Made by a program: the position numbers and the translations under genes | Shown here: piece by piece, positions 9,187 through 17,531 of the stretch | Layout: each line of letters begins with the position of its first letter | Numbering within the stretch: position 1 is the stretch's first letter | NCBI GenBank assembly: GCA_964638795.1 | Contig: CAZXAX010000009.1 | Location: 1-45,438 of the forward strand | DNA length: 45,438 bases | Direction: 5' to 3' | DNA from: CAIYHK01 sp964638795 | GTDB taxonomy: Bacteria; Actinomycetota; Acidimicrobiia; Acidimicrobiales; Ilumatobacteraceae | The notes under the pieces: generated by a model | What the model saw: the letters and a program-made list of their open reading frames with translations, nothing else | What the model was told of the DNA's origin: nothing | The model's database searches: none

Positions 9187-10540
9187 CCCAACTGCTCGGA
9201 TCGCTTGGAAAAACCAATCCAACGATCGCCCCGCCATCGTCACCGCGCTCAATGAAAGTTGTCGCATTGTGGTCCTGAGCGAATTGAGACACGATTGCTA
9301 GACCAAGGCCTGATCCAGGTGCAGTTCGTGTGGCAACTGAGCGGAAGAAGCGGTCAAAAACCTTTGGTGCATCATCGTCGCTGATTCCAGGACCGTGGTC
9401 CTGGACGGCGATGCGATACCTATTTATATGAATCTCAACACCTGTGTTTTCAGGGCTGAACTTGAGTGCGTTGTCCACGAGGTTGCTCAGTGCTCGATCA
9501 AACTGTGATGCGCGCACCCGTACCTCGGCAGGATTATCTGAGGTGACTGTGACCGCGCGACCAGTTCTCCTTGATGCCCGGCTCGCAACCAAATCAGCGA
9601 TCTCAGTCATTGATACTTCGCTCACGTCTTCTTCTTTGCGCTGGTCCGTAGCAAGCGCGGTTAGTTCACTAGCCAAAGCGGTGAGCTCGTCAACTTCGGC
9701 TTGGATATCTCGCAAAATTTCCTGGCGAATTGATTCATCCAGGTCGTGACGCGTCAAGATCTCGGCGTTCGCACGCAGGCTGGTAAGTGGAGTGCGCAGT
9801 TCGTGAGATGCATCTTGGACCAACTGTTGCTGTTGCATTCGGCTCAAGTTGAGTGCACTCAGCATTGAGTTGAAACCATCGGTGAGGTGGCGAATCTCGC
9901 CACTTGATCGCACTTCAATGGATTTAGAGGTGTCCTGTGTGCGTGTGATCTCGGCAGTTGCAACAGCGAGCTCTTCGATTGGCTTTGCCGTCTTGCGGGC
10001 AATTTGCCATGCAAGCAAGGTGGCGATTGCGATTGTGCCAAGACCCAGTCCCAAAAACCACCACCGCATTGAGTTCTGAGCCGCAGTGATATCTGATATT
10101 TCACGAGCCACCATCACTGCACCAACGGGTGTGAGGCCCTTAGTCACACCTCGATATTTGGTGCCATCGATGGTGATAGTCCAACGATGGCGTCCTACTT
10201 GTTCGGTAGCGATGTTCATGTCATGACCATCAGGGGTCAGGCGATAGCGACCATCGGCTGCGAGGATGTTGCCATCTTCATCAATCACCTGTGTGAGCAC
10301 ATCAAATCGTGATTGCAAAAGTGGATCACCTTCTGGTTCATCGCGGCGTGGATCACGAAACCCGGGATTTGTTGATTCTTGTACTGCGCGCTCAATTGAA
10401 TTCACCCGTGTATCTAAGGCGTGGTCAACTTCGGCTTGGAGCCGTGATCCTGCAATCACATAGGCACCAAAGCCGATCGTGATTGCCGCCAATGAAACAA
10501 CAGTGGCTGACAACAGCACGAGGCGCACACGAAGTGTCAC
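9158..10540 (-). CDS. Sensor histidine kinase (HAMP, HisKA, HATPase)
   Basis: The 460-residue product is a membrane sensor kinase of MprB-like layout. Membrane segments lie at about 8-30 and 158-180 and enclose a roughly 125-residue extracytoplasmic sensor region. A HAMP linker follows (ARKTAKPIEELAVATAEI). The phosphoacceptor is His246 in QDASHELRTPL. The ATPase domain shows the N box (LSNLVDNALKFSP), G1 (VQDHGPGISDDD) and G2 (GSGLGLAIVSQFA). It overlaps the response regulator by four bases (ATGA), so the two form a translation-coupled two-component pair. The signal is unknown. Confidence 0.94.
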   Translation of the reverse strand: MTLRVRLVLLSATVVSLAAITIGFGAYVIAGSRLQAEVDHALDTRVNSIERAVQESTNPGFRDPRRDEPEGDPLLQSRFDVLTQVIDEDGNILAADGRYRLTPDGHDMNIATEQVGRHRWTITIDGTKYRGVTKGLTPVGAVMVAREISDITAAQNSMRWWFLGLGLGTIAIATLLAWQIARKTAKPIEELAVATAEITRTQDTSKSIEVRSSGEIRHLTDGFNSMLSALNLSRMQQQQLVQDASHELRTPLTSLRANAEILTRHDLDESIRQEILRDIQAEVDELTALASELTALATDQRKEEDVSEVSMTEIADLVASRASRRTGRAVTVTSDNPAEVRVRASQFDRALSNLVDNALKFSPENTGVEIHINRYRIAVQDHGPGISDDDAPKVFDRFFRSVATRTAPGSGLGLAIVSQFAQDHNATTFIERGDDGGAIVGLVFPSDPSSWASPIPHQAQ

Positions 10541-11223
10541 TGCTGCCTCATCGTGTACCCGACACCACGAACGGTGTGGATCAGCTTCACTTCATTGCCT
10601 TCTTCAAGTTTGCGGCGTAGATATCCGATGTAAACATCAAGTGATTTTGATCCGGTCTCAAAGTTGTAACCCCAGATGTTTTCGTATATGTGATCGCGGC
10701 TGAGCACATGCTCAGGAGTGGCCATGAGTAGCTCGAGAAGATCAAACTCGGTCTTTGTGAGATCAATACTGCGACCATTTCGGGTTACCGTGCGGCGATC
10801 GGAATCAAGAATCACATCTGCATATCGAAGTGTGCCAAGTGATGCTGAGACGCTTGTGCGACGCAGCAACGCCCGCACCCGCGCCAAGAGCTCATCAATC
10901 GCAAACGGCTTCACCAGATAGTCATCTGCGCCAGCATCCAGACCAGCGACTCGATCGGTGACTTTGTCTCGAGCCGTGAGCATGAGAATGGGCATGCGAA
11001 TGCCTTGACGACGTAATTCGCGGCACACACTAAGCCCATCGGTGAATGGCATCATCACATCAAGCACTGCCATGTCGGGTTCACGGGCAAGGATTTCATT
11101 TAGTGCGGCTGCACCGTCGCTGGTTGAAATGACTTCGTAGCCTTCAAGCTTGAGCACGCGTTCCACCGCCGTACGAACGGCGGCGTCGTCTTCAGCGATC
11201 AAGATTCGCGGCTTAGGTTCCAC
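10537..11223 (-). CDS. OmpR-family response regulator
   Basis: The receiver domain (about 5-118) has the acidic pair D12/D13, the phosphoacceptor Asp55 in AVLDVMMP, Thr in MLTARD and Lys in YLVKPF. A winged-helix DNA-binding domain follows (about 130-226), ending HTVRGVGYTMR. I place the start at GTG 11221-11223, giving 228 residues. The open frame continues upstream to 11361, but that extension has no family similarity and runs into the 3' part of the TadE-like gene. It probably acts as a transcription factor controlled by the kinase encoded immediately downstream. The Tad genes lie directly upstream on the same strand. Confidence 0.93.
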   Translation of the reverse strand: MEPKPRILIAEDDAAVRTAVERVLKLEGYEVISTSDGAAALNEILAREPDMAVLDVMMPFTDGLSVCRELRRQGIRMPILMLTARDKVTDRVAGLDAGADDYLVKPFAIDELLARVRALLRRTSVSASLGTLRYADVILDSDRRTVTRNGRSIDLTKTEFDLLELLMATPEHVLSRDHIYENIWGYNFETGSKSLDVYIGYLRRKLEEGNEVKLIHTVRGVGYTMRQQ

Positions 11224-11299
11224 GTAAATGACGCTAGTCAGCCCCAAATAGGCGTGTCCTGTGGAGACCGTAATTCTTGAACAACTCTTAACAACGGGA

Positions 11300-11671
11300 T
11301 CATCCCTGCAATTGGTAGGTAGCAGAAGCCCGAAGGGTGATGTCAGGCAAAAACAACCCAACTATGGCGAGATCAGTTGGATGATTGAAAACGACATCAA
11401 CCGTGACCATCCCATTTTTTGTGGTGACAGCGATGTCGGCTCGATCGCCAACAGGCGATTCAGCAAGGACTGAACTTGCTGCATCGCGTGGTGAGTCTGA
11501 GATTGAAGCTGCCCTTGCCGCCGCACCACATGCATGGATCAACGCGATTTGCTCGCGCACAACCAAACCAACTTGCAGGATTAGGAGCATGAATACGACC
11601 ACAACTGGCATCACCAGCGCGAGTTCAACTGCGGCTTGGCCGCGAGGAGGATCAGCCTGCGACTTTGCCAA
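11300..11671 (-). CDS. TadE-like pseudopilin
   Basis: The 123-residue protein has the TadE signature: a short basic N-terminus and then GQAAVELALVMPVVVVFMLLILQVGLVV, a type IV pilin-like segment of about 25 residues. The rest is a small extracytoplasmic domain. TadE and TadF are minor pilins processed by a prepilin peptidase, which is not in this window. The start appears to be TTG at 11669-11671, overlapping the pilin gene upstream by 20 bases. The site has no clear Shine-Dalgarno and may rely on coupling. Confidence 0.8.
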   Translation of the reverse strand: MAKSQADPPRGQAAVELALVMPVVVVFMLLILQVGLVVREQIALIHACGAAARAASISDSPRDAASSVLAESPVGDRADIAVTTKNGMVTVDVVFNHPTDLAIVGLFLPDITLRASATYQLQG

Positions 11672-11846
11672 TCACGGAATCCATTACCGAGTTGAAAAGC
11701 CGTCCGATCTGCCCTGCACCACCGCCGGAGGTGGCCCAGGCAACAACAAGCAGACCAATGACCGCAGCCCCAAGAATTACAAGTGCGTATTCGGTTGTTG
11801 ACTGACCGTGTTCGTCAGCGAGAACTGATTTAAATCGAGCTTTCAT
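11652..11846 (-). CDS. Flp-type pilin / DUF4244-like small protein
   Basis: This 64-residue protein has a charged leader (MKARFKSVLADEHG) and then QSTTEYALVILGAAVIGLLVV. That is the Gly-x4-Glu-Tyr pattern cut by prepilin peptidases in Flp pilins. The remaining 30 residues are Gly-rich and weakly amphipathic. It is the likely major subunit of a Tad pilus, or a DUF4244-type pilin relative. A strong Shine-Dalgarno (GGAGG) precedes the ATG, stronger than that of its neighbours, which fits a highly expressed structural subunit. Confidence 0.85.
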   Translation of the reverse strand: MKARFKSVLADEHGQSTTEYALVILGAAVIGLLVVAWATSGGGAGQIGRLFNSVMDSVIGKVAG

Positions 11847-11862
11847 TCGTTCCTCCGAAGCT

Positions 11863-12876
11863 TCAGGACAAAGGGGTAGTCAGTGAACCAATGGCTGCTG
11901 CAATAAGTGGAACAACCGTGACAAGTGCAAACGAAGGCAGGACAAGAAACACCAATGGAAAACTGAGACGCACGGGAAGGCGTCGTGCAAGTGATTCAGC
12001 TTCACGTTCTTGTCGCATCATGGCAAAGTTTCGAATTCGATCCAGAGTTGGAGTGATCGGAAGCCCATCTCGTTGATGAGAGCGGATGACGGCAATCAAT
12101 GGAGCCGAAGCCGGCCCAAGATCGGTCTGCAGAGAGCTCATTGCTTGTTCGAAAGTTCCACCCATTGCGAGTGTGTCGGCCATGTTTTGCAATGACTCGT
12201 GACCACCATCGCGGGCCGCCCACTCAATTGCTCCATGGATGGTGCCTCGGGCAGCCAAGCCCACACAGATTGAGTCAACAATTTCTGTGATTGGATCGGC
12301 TTTGCTGGGTGCCTTAACTATGCGTTGCATGTGTGCGTGTGCCAAAAGATTCAAAACGACCGCAAGGACTACGCATGCCCAACCTGCACGAGTACCAAGT
12401 AGGAAGCCACGCACTCGGGGGTCAACTACACACATGATTAGACCGGCGAGCCCAGGTATCCAGGTGAGCACTTGTGCTGAGAAAACAGCAGTTGCTGCCT
12501 GGGCTTCTCGCAAGAGGTCCGCAGCCTCACGGCGTCGGAGAACATCTGCGATGCCATGCAAAACCGCAACCGCACCCGGGCCCGCATTTTTCGCTGCCTT
12601 AATTGCTCGAGCCACAAGCTTTTGATGGCTCACCCCGACATCATCAAGGGTGAGTTCATCCAGCGCAAACGAAATTGCCTTTCCAGCCTGAATCTCTCTA
12701 GCCGCTTGTTCAATGCGATCAACAAGTGGAACTTCGATGGGCTGTTCCTTCGACTCCGCTGCTCGTGTGGGCTTCAAGCGCCGGCGAATCCATCTGTGGT
12801 TCACAAAGGCATTACAAGGTAGATACACCGTGAAAAATGCTCCCAAGGTTGCCAATGCTGCACGACTACTTATCAA
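11863..12876 (-). CDS. Tad pilus membrane protein, TadB and TadC halves in one chain
   Basis: The 337-residue protein contains two type II secretion F-type regions. The first (about 50-185) has a helical part with DVLRRREAADLLREAQAA and then two membrane segments (about 130-150 and 163-182). The second (about 195-335) has ITEIVDSICVGLAARG, the SLARRLPVRLSFPL motif and a C-terminal membrane segment. In typical Tad loci these are separate TadB and TadC proteins forming the inner-membrane platform for the TadA ATPase. The start looks like TTG at 12874-12876 with GGTGAG upstream, four bases from the tadA stop. Confidence 0.75.
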   Translation of the reverse strand: MISSRAALATLGAFFTVYLPCNAFVNHRWIRRRLKPTRAAESKEQPIEVPLVDRIEQAAREIQAGKAISFALDELTLDDVGVSHQKLVARAIKAAKNAGPGAVAVLHGIADVLRRREAADLLREAQAATAVFSAQVLTWIPGLAGLIMCVVDPRVRGFLLGTRAGWACVVLAVVLNLLAHAHMQRIVKAPSKADPITEIVDSICVGLAARGTIHGAIEWAARDGGHESLQNMADTLAMGGTFEQAMSSLQTDLGPASAPLIAVIRSHQRDGLPITPTLDRIRNFAMMRQEREAESLARRLPVRLSFPLVFLVLPSFALVTVVPLIAAAIGSLTTPLS

Positions 12877-12880
12877 TCTC

Positions 12881-13978
12881 TCACCGCCAATTGCGAAGTG
12901 GCACGAGCTGTTGGGAGTCGCACCAAATCATTCGTGTGCGCAGCGAGCCACGTGCATCACGATCTACTTCGGCGATGTGTGCAACCGCCCGCACTCCCGT
13001 GACCGAGCGTGCAACATGAATGACAACGTCAATTGAATTACGGACGTGCTCGCGGACAACGTCAGCACTCCAATTAGTGGCTCGCATAATCAAGGCCTCT
13101 ACTCGTCGTAGCGCGTCTTCAGCACTGTTCGCATGACAGGTGGCGAGAGTGCCGTCATGGCCGGTGTTCATTGCCTGCACAAGCTCGACTGCTTCGTCGC
13201 CACGAATCTCACCAATCACAAGCCGGTCGGGACGCAAACGTAGAGCTGCGCGGAGCAGGTGTGAAGCAGTGACTTCGGTCAGCCCCTCATTGTTCCCGGG
13301 GCGACACTCAAGGCCAACAACATGTGATGTGCGAGGCTGCAACTCACCGGTGTCTTCAATTGTGACTATCCGCTCACCATCGGGAATGAGTTCGGTGATT
13401 GCATTCAGCAAAGTGGTCTTGCCTGATGAGGTTGGGCCGCTGACCAGCACATTGCAACGCCGATGCACAATCTCTTGCAGAAGCTGAACACCACTGCGGT
13501 CAAGAAATGCACCTAGTGGGATCGGCGAAATTGCAAATTTGCGGACCGCAAGACAGGTGCCCCGCGCGGCGACAGGAGGAATCACCGCGCAGAGACGCGA
13601 GCCATCTGCCAAACGTGCATCAACAACTGGATTGACTAAATCAAGGCGTCGCACCAACGGCGCGAGCACGCGTTCTAAGAATGCATCAACCTTCTCGGGG
13701 TCGATGGTCCCCACGAATTCAGGCCCCGTGTTTTTGTCCACCCAGAGTTCGGTGGCGTGGTTCACCATCACTTCGCGTACGTGGGGATCATCCAGAAACT
13801 CCTGTAACGCTCCAAAACCGTGTAACTCAGCTTGTACACGGCGGATCAGCTCATCTTTCTCGGAAGGAGCTAGCAATGGCGCCACAGATCGAATTGCCTC
13901 CTCCACAACTCGAATTGAGGTGTCGCGACGAGAGCGAACCAGCGAACACACTTCTTTCACCACCGAATCCAGCATCAC
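12881..13978 (-). CDS. tadA: Tad/CpaF-type secretion ATPase
   Basis: This 365-residue hexameric ATPase powers Tad pilus assembly. The N-terminal domain contains HGFGALQEFLDDPHVREVMVN, typical of CpaF/TadA. The Walker A motif GPTSSGKTT is at 181-189, an Asp box is in IVTIEDTGEL, Walker B is in RLVIGEIRGDEA, and the His box is in HDGTLATCHANS. It overlaps the upstream tadZ-like gene by four bases. Either of the first two ATG codons could be the start. Confidence 0.95.
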   Translation of the reverse strand: MMLDSVVKEVCSLVRSRRDTSIRVVEEAIRSVAPLLAPSEKDELIRRVQAELHGFGALQEFLDDPHVREVMVNHATELWVDKNTGPEFVGTIDPEKVDAFLERVLAPLVRRLDLVNPVVDARLADGSRLCAVIPPVAARGTCLAVRKFAISPIPLGAFLDRSGVQLLQEIVHRRCNVLVSGPTSSGKTTLLNAITELIPDGERIVTIEDTGELQPRTSHVVGLECRPGNNEGLTEVTASHLLRAALRLRPDRLVIGEIRGDEAVELVQAMNTGHDGTLATCHANSAEDALRRVEALIMRATNWSADVVREHVRNSIDVVIHVARSVTGVRAVAHIAEVDRDARGSLRTRMIWCDSQQLVPLRNWR

Positions 13979-14616
13979 GCCACAGCACTCAAGCGAGAAC
14001 TAATCACGGTTGGCAATCGTGCCGCGAGCAGTCCAGCATCAACTGCACGCGCTACCGATGCGTCAATGGGGATTTCTGCAACTATCGGCACTTGCAGCAC
14101 TGCCTCGACATCACGACGGCTTAATGCACGACCAGCTTCGGTGATCAGAATGATCCCATCAGCCAATGAAGCACAATCAGTGGCACGACGTAGCGCGAGA
14201 TAACAGGGCCGAGTAATTAACAGCGAGTGCAACGCGTGCTCACGAAGTACTGCAGGTGGAATCCCAGTTCCGGCATCGACGATGCAAAGTTGTGGGTGGT
14301 GCTCGAGAAATTCAGCGAATGCCTCGAGCCGCGCTGATTCAGTGAAGTCCCCTTTTCCTCGATGCAAGAGCCGAAGACCATTGCCAACATCGGTGGTCAG
14401 ATAATTAAGAGCTTCGGCAGGGGTGTTTGATGACGAATTAAGCCAATCAACAACACCTGGCCCGCTGGGCTCTGGGATGCCAAGTGCTGCTGGAACATCG
14501 CCTCTGAGATCTACTAACACGGCATTCTCATTGGCACGAGCGGACACAACGGCAAGTGCAGAAGAAACAACAGTGGTTCCACTTCCGCCTTTTACCGACC
14601 AACACAGTGTGTACAT
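13975..14616 (-). CDS. TadZ/CpaE-like ParA-family ATPase
   Basis: This 213-residue protein is a member of the MinD/ParA fold. The start is ATG at 14614-14616 with a GGAAGGAA Shine-Dalgarno; the longer upstream frame overlaps the divergent gene and lacks family features. The P-loop reads KGGSGTTVV, so the first lysine of the deviant Walker motif is kept but the usual GKT lysine is replaced by threonine, as often in TadZ/CpaE. VLVDLRGD and CIVDAGTGIP correspond to switch regions. There is no N-terminal receiver-like domain. TadZ proteins place the pilus machine at a cell site. It is the first gene of the Tad run. Confidence 0.82.
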   Translation of the reverse strand: MYTLCWSVKGGSGTTVVSSALAVVSARANENAVLVDLRGDVPAALGIPEPSGPGVVDWLNSSSNTPAEALNYLTTDVGNGLRLLHRGKGDFTESARLEAFAEFLEHHPQLCIVDAGTGIPPAVLREHALHSLLITRPCYLALRRATDCASLADGIILITEAGRALSRRDVEAVLQVPIVAEIPIDASVARAVDAGLLAARLPTVISSRLSAVA

Positions 14617-14657
14617 GGATTCCTTCCCCCTTGTAGGGTCATTAAAAGAGGTGTGAT

Positions 14658-15623
14658 GTGAAGCGGAAGTTTTTGGCGAACCTGGTGCTAACGACCGCAA
14701 TAGCAATTGGAGTTTCAACACCGGTGCTTGCGCATGGTTCAGAAGCAAAGAACACAGAATCGATCATTGAATCAATCTCACCCAAACCAAGCAGTGTGGC
14801 GATCTCGATAGCTGCTGGTGACTCGTTCATTGTGATTAAGGCCGATAAAGGACACACCGTTGAGATCGCTGGCTATAGCGATGAGCCCTATCTACGTGTG
14901 CGTGACGACGGCACTGTTGAGGAAAATCAGAATTCGCCGGCGGTGGTGTTGAACAAATCGCGCCTTGCGAATGTTGATTCCGTGACACCTGACCCAAGCC
15001 TTCAACCTGCGTGGGTGACCATTGCCAGTAACGGTGAGGTTGCATGGCACGACCACCGAATCCATTGGATGTCACCCACCACACCACCAACTCTTGACGA
15101 TGCAGGGACTGTTCAGCAGTGGTCTGTGAAATTGATTGTGGACGGTGAGGAAGTCGTTGTTGAGGGTCGTTTAGTACTGCTCAACTCACCCTCGGCCATG
15201 TGGTGGCTGGTTGCTGCTCCATTTGCAGCGTTTTTGTTCCTTGCGATGCGACGCCGCGCATTATCCATCGCTGTGCTGGCCGCTGGCATCGCTGTGTTGC
15301 TGATTGACGTAGCTCGAATGCACGCGTTGCCCGAAGTTGCACAACACACACCCACAGTTGGTATCGCTGGTGGAGTAGCTGCGTTGCTAGCCCTTGTGGG
15401 CTTGATCAATTGCCGCGAGAAATTCGCTGATGCATTGCTTGCCGGAATCGGCACCGCTGGATGTCTGGTTGCCTATACAGGCATCAGTTGGATGACCAAC
15501 GCCGTGTTACCAGGCGTTCGCTACGAATGGCTAGCAAGGGGTTCCTTGGCAGCAATAGCGGGCGCTGGAATCGCAGCGGTCTATTCAGGTGTGAACGGAG
15601 CGCTGAAAATCAGCCAGCAATGA
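14658..15623 (+). CDS. Exported membrane protein of unknown function with HDHRIHWM motif
   Basis: The 321-residue product has a Sec signal (about 1-25, ending VLAHG), an extracytoplasmic beta-rich region to about residue 170, and then several membrane segments (about 178-196, 200-220, 232-250, 260-278, 290-312). The motif WHDHRIHWM at about 130-138 is rich in His and Trp and stands just before the membrane part, which suggests a metal site. I cannot assign a function. The start is GTG at 14658 with AGAGGTG upstream. It is divergent from the Tad genes and overlaps the convergent sigma factor gene by 14 bases. Confidence 0.75.
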   Translation: MKRKFLANLVLTTAIAIGVSTPVLAHGSEAKNTESIIESISPKPSSVAISIAAGDSFIVIKADKGHTVEIAGYSDEPYLRVRDDGTVEENQNSPAVVLNKSRLANVDSVTPDPSLQPAWVTIASNGEVAWHDHRIHWMSPTTPPTLDDAGTVQQWSVKLIVDGEEVVVEGRLVLLNSPSAMWWLVAAPFAAFLFLAMRRRALSIAVLAAGIAVLLIDVARMHALPEVAQHTPTVGIAGGVAALLALVGLINCREKFADALLAGIGTAGCLVAYTGISWMTNAVLPGVRYEWLARGSLAAIAGAGIAAVYSGVNGALKISQQ

Positions 15624-16548
15624 GATCGCGCGCACCGGTGTCTGACGACGGGTGACGCAACTTGCTCATTGCGCGCGCTTCGATCTGGCGAATGCGCTCA
15701 CGTGTGAGGTTGAAGTGCTCACCGACATCTTCAAGTGTGCGTGGCTCGCCACGATCAAGCCCGAAGCGCAACTTGAGAATTTCGCGCTCACGCTCATCAA
15801 GTGGAGCGAGCAGTCGTGCGATTTCCTCAGGTAGCAAGGCAGTGGCAGCAACTTCGAACGGTGATTCTGCAGAGCGGTCTTCAACCACGTCACCGAGTTC
15901 GGCGTCGCCGTCTTCGCGCAGTGGCTCAGAGAGCGAGAGGGGTTCAGCGGCAAAGCGCAGCGCTTCAGTCACTTTGTCCTCTGGCATCTCGACCTCTTTG
16001 GCGAGCTCAGCAAGTGTGGCCGGACGGCCGTACTTCAACTCGAGGCGACTACGTGCCTTCTGCAAGCGCGCGAGTGTGTCACCAGCATGGACTGGGAGAC
16101 GAATCGTGCGACCGGTGTTGGCGATACCGCGGGTGATCGCCTGTCTGATCCACCAGGTTGCATAGGTTGAGAATTTGAAGCCCTTACGCCAGTCAAACTT
16201 TTCGACAGCGTGCATGAGACCGAGGTTTCCCTCTTGGATGAGGTCAAGTAGCGGCAAGCCAGATGCTTGGTACTTCTTGGCAATCGAAACCACGAGACGA
16301 AGGTTGGACTGAACGAACTGACGCTCAGCGTCTTCGCCTTCTTTGGCGAGCTTGCGGAGTTCACGCTTCTTGGTTGCAGTGACACCCTTGCCACCTGCTT
16401 CCAACTGTTCACGGGCTTCTTTGCCAGATTCGATCGCCTTGGCAAGACGAACTTCGTCGTCCTTAGTAAGGAGTTGGTATTGACCAATGTCGGTCAGATA
16501 GAGGCGTACGAGGTCTTCTTCGTCACGATCTACGCGTTCCTTGGCCAC
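15610..16548 (-). CDS. RNA polymerase sigma-70 factor, RpoD/SigA-type
   Basis: This 312-residue sigma factor has regions 1.2 (EDLVRLYLTDIGQYQLL), 2 (NLRLVVSIAKKY, DLIQEGNLGLMHAVEKFD, FSTYATWWIRQAITR), 3 (LPVHAGDTLARLQKA) and 4 (LDEREREILKLRFGLD, TLEDVGEHFNLTRERIRQIEARAMSKLRH). It lacks the long acidic 1.1 region, so it is either a short primary sigma or a group 2 factor. The insert between 1.2 and 2 has a Lys-rich stretch. The start is GTG at 16546-16548 behind GAAGGAG. It is divergent from the YccA-like gene, with an inverted repeat in between. Confidence 0.93.
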   Translation of the reverse strand: MAKERVDRDEEDLVRLYLTDIGQYQLLTKDDEVRLAKAIESGKEAREQLEAGGKGVTATKKRELRKLAKEGEDAERQFVQSNLRLVVSIAKKYQASGLPLLDLIQEGNLGLMHAVEKFDWRKGFKFSTYATWWIRQAITRGIANTGRTIRLPVHAGDTLARLQKARSRLELKYGRPATLAELAKEVEMPEDKVTEALRFAAEPLSLSEPLREDGDAELGDVVEDRSAESPFEVAATALLPEEIARLLAPLDEREREILKLRFGLDRGEPRTLEDVGEHFNLTRERIRQIEARAMSKLRHPSSDTGARDLIAG

Positions 16549-16623
16549 TTTTGCTCCTTCAAAGCCAGCTGGGCTGGCGGGTTGACTTCACTTACTCACC
16601 GCATCGGACGGGGCCGATTTGGA

Positions 16624-16652
16624 CCTTGTCCACGATACAGACGTGGTCAAGG
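16624..16652. promoter_or_regulatory. Inverted repeat in divergent promoter region
   Basis: CCTTGTCCACG (16624-16634) and CGTGGTCAAGG (16642-16652) form 11-base arms with one mismatch around a 7-base spacer. The repeat lies between the sigma factor and the YccA-like gene. It could be an operator or an RNA hairpin in either 5' leader. No known operator family fits well. Confidence 0.45.
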
Positions 16653-16703
16653 GTTAGTGCAGGTGAATAAATTCCGCCAAGACCCACCTGTAGCCTTTAT
16701 TTC

Positions 16704-17525
16704 ATGGCAAACCCCATCTTGAACGAAAAGTCATTCTCTAAAGCCTCGGGTCGGGGCGTTGAAGAAGCCGGCTGGGCCGCCCCATCAGGGGCTTGGGCGC
16801 CACCTATTGATGACGGACCCATCAGCCCCTGGCAGACCCGTACCGACGCAATGACCGCCCGCGGTGCGGCCAGCGCCACGATGGTTCTCATGTCGCTGCT
16901 ACTGGCAGCAGCTGCTTTTGGCTGGCTCGCGGTACCCGAGGCAGCCGCCGACGGCACCGTGAAGTTCCCGGCTGTTGCTGGAATTGGAATGGTCGTCGGC
17001 CTTGTGGCCGCGCTTGTCACCGCATTCAAGCCAAATCTTGCGCGCATCACTGCACCGATTTATTCAATCGCACAGGGCATTGCGCTGGGTGCAATTTCGA
17101 AGATGTTTGAGATCGCATATGACGGAATTGTTTTGCAGGCTGTCGGGGCAACCATCGGAGTTTTCGCTGCGATGTTGTTCATGTATCGCACACGAATCAT
17201 TCGTGTCACCAGCAAGTTCCGTCGCATCGTCGTTGGCGCAACTCTTGGCCTTATGTTGTTCTACGGTGTCTCGTTGTTGATCAACTTGTTCGGCGGCAAT
17301 GTGAGTTTCTTCCAGTCGAACAGCGGCTTGTCAATCATCTTCAGCATCTTTGTCGCTGGCCTTGCAGCAGCAAACCTCGCACTTGATTTTGATTTCATTG
17401 AGCGTGGCGAGCGCGAAGGTTTCCCAAAGCAGATGGAGTGGTTTGCCGCGTTCGGTGTGATGGTCACACTCGTGTGGCTCTACCTTGAAATCCTGCGCTT
17501 GCTTGCGAAGTTGCGCGACAACTAA
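16704..17525 (+). CDS. Bax inhibitor-1 / YccA-like membrane protein
   Basis: The 273-residue protein has a polar Gly/Ala/Trp-rich N-terminal tail of about 50 residues and then seven membrane segments between about 55 and 268. The core contains ITAPIYSIAQGIALGAISKMFE and LNLALDFDFIERGEREGFPKQMEW, the conserved acidic motif of the actinobacterial branch of the Bax inhibitor-1/YccA family. Family members act in calcium or proton leak and in protease control, but the role here is unknown. It starts with ATG at 16704. Confidence 0.9.
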   Translation: MANPILNEKSFSKASGRGVEEAGWAAPSGAWAPPIDDGPISPWQTRTDAMTARGAASATMVLMSLLLAAAAFGWLAVPEAAADGTVKFPAVAGIGMVVGLVAALVTAFKPNLARITAPIYSIAQGIALGAISKMFEIAYDGIVLQAVGATIGVFAAMLFMYRTRIIRVTSKFRRIVVGATLGLMLFYGVSLLINLFGGNVSFFQSNSGLSIIFSIFVAGLAAANLALDFDFIERGEREGFPKQMEWFAAFGVMVTLVWLYLEILRLLAKLRDN

Positions 17526-17531
17526 ATCGAA

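Noticed and set aside
11224..11361. N-terminal extension of the response regulator frame
   Set aside because: The receiver domain begins right after the GTG at 11223; the extension is unlike any receiver and overlaps the TadE-like gene.
14617..14748. Upstream extension of the TadZ-like frame
   Set aside because: The ATG at 14616 has a strong Shine-Dalgarno and starts at the family N-terminus; the extension covers the start of the divergent gene.
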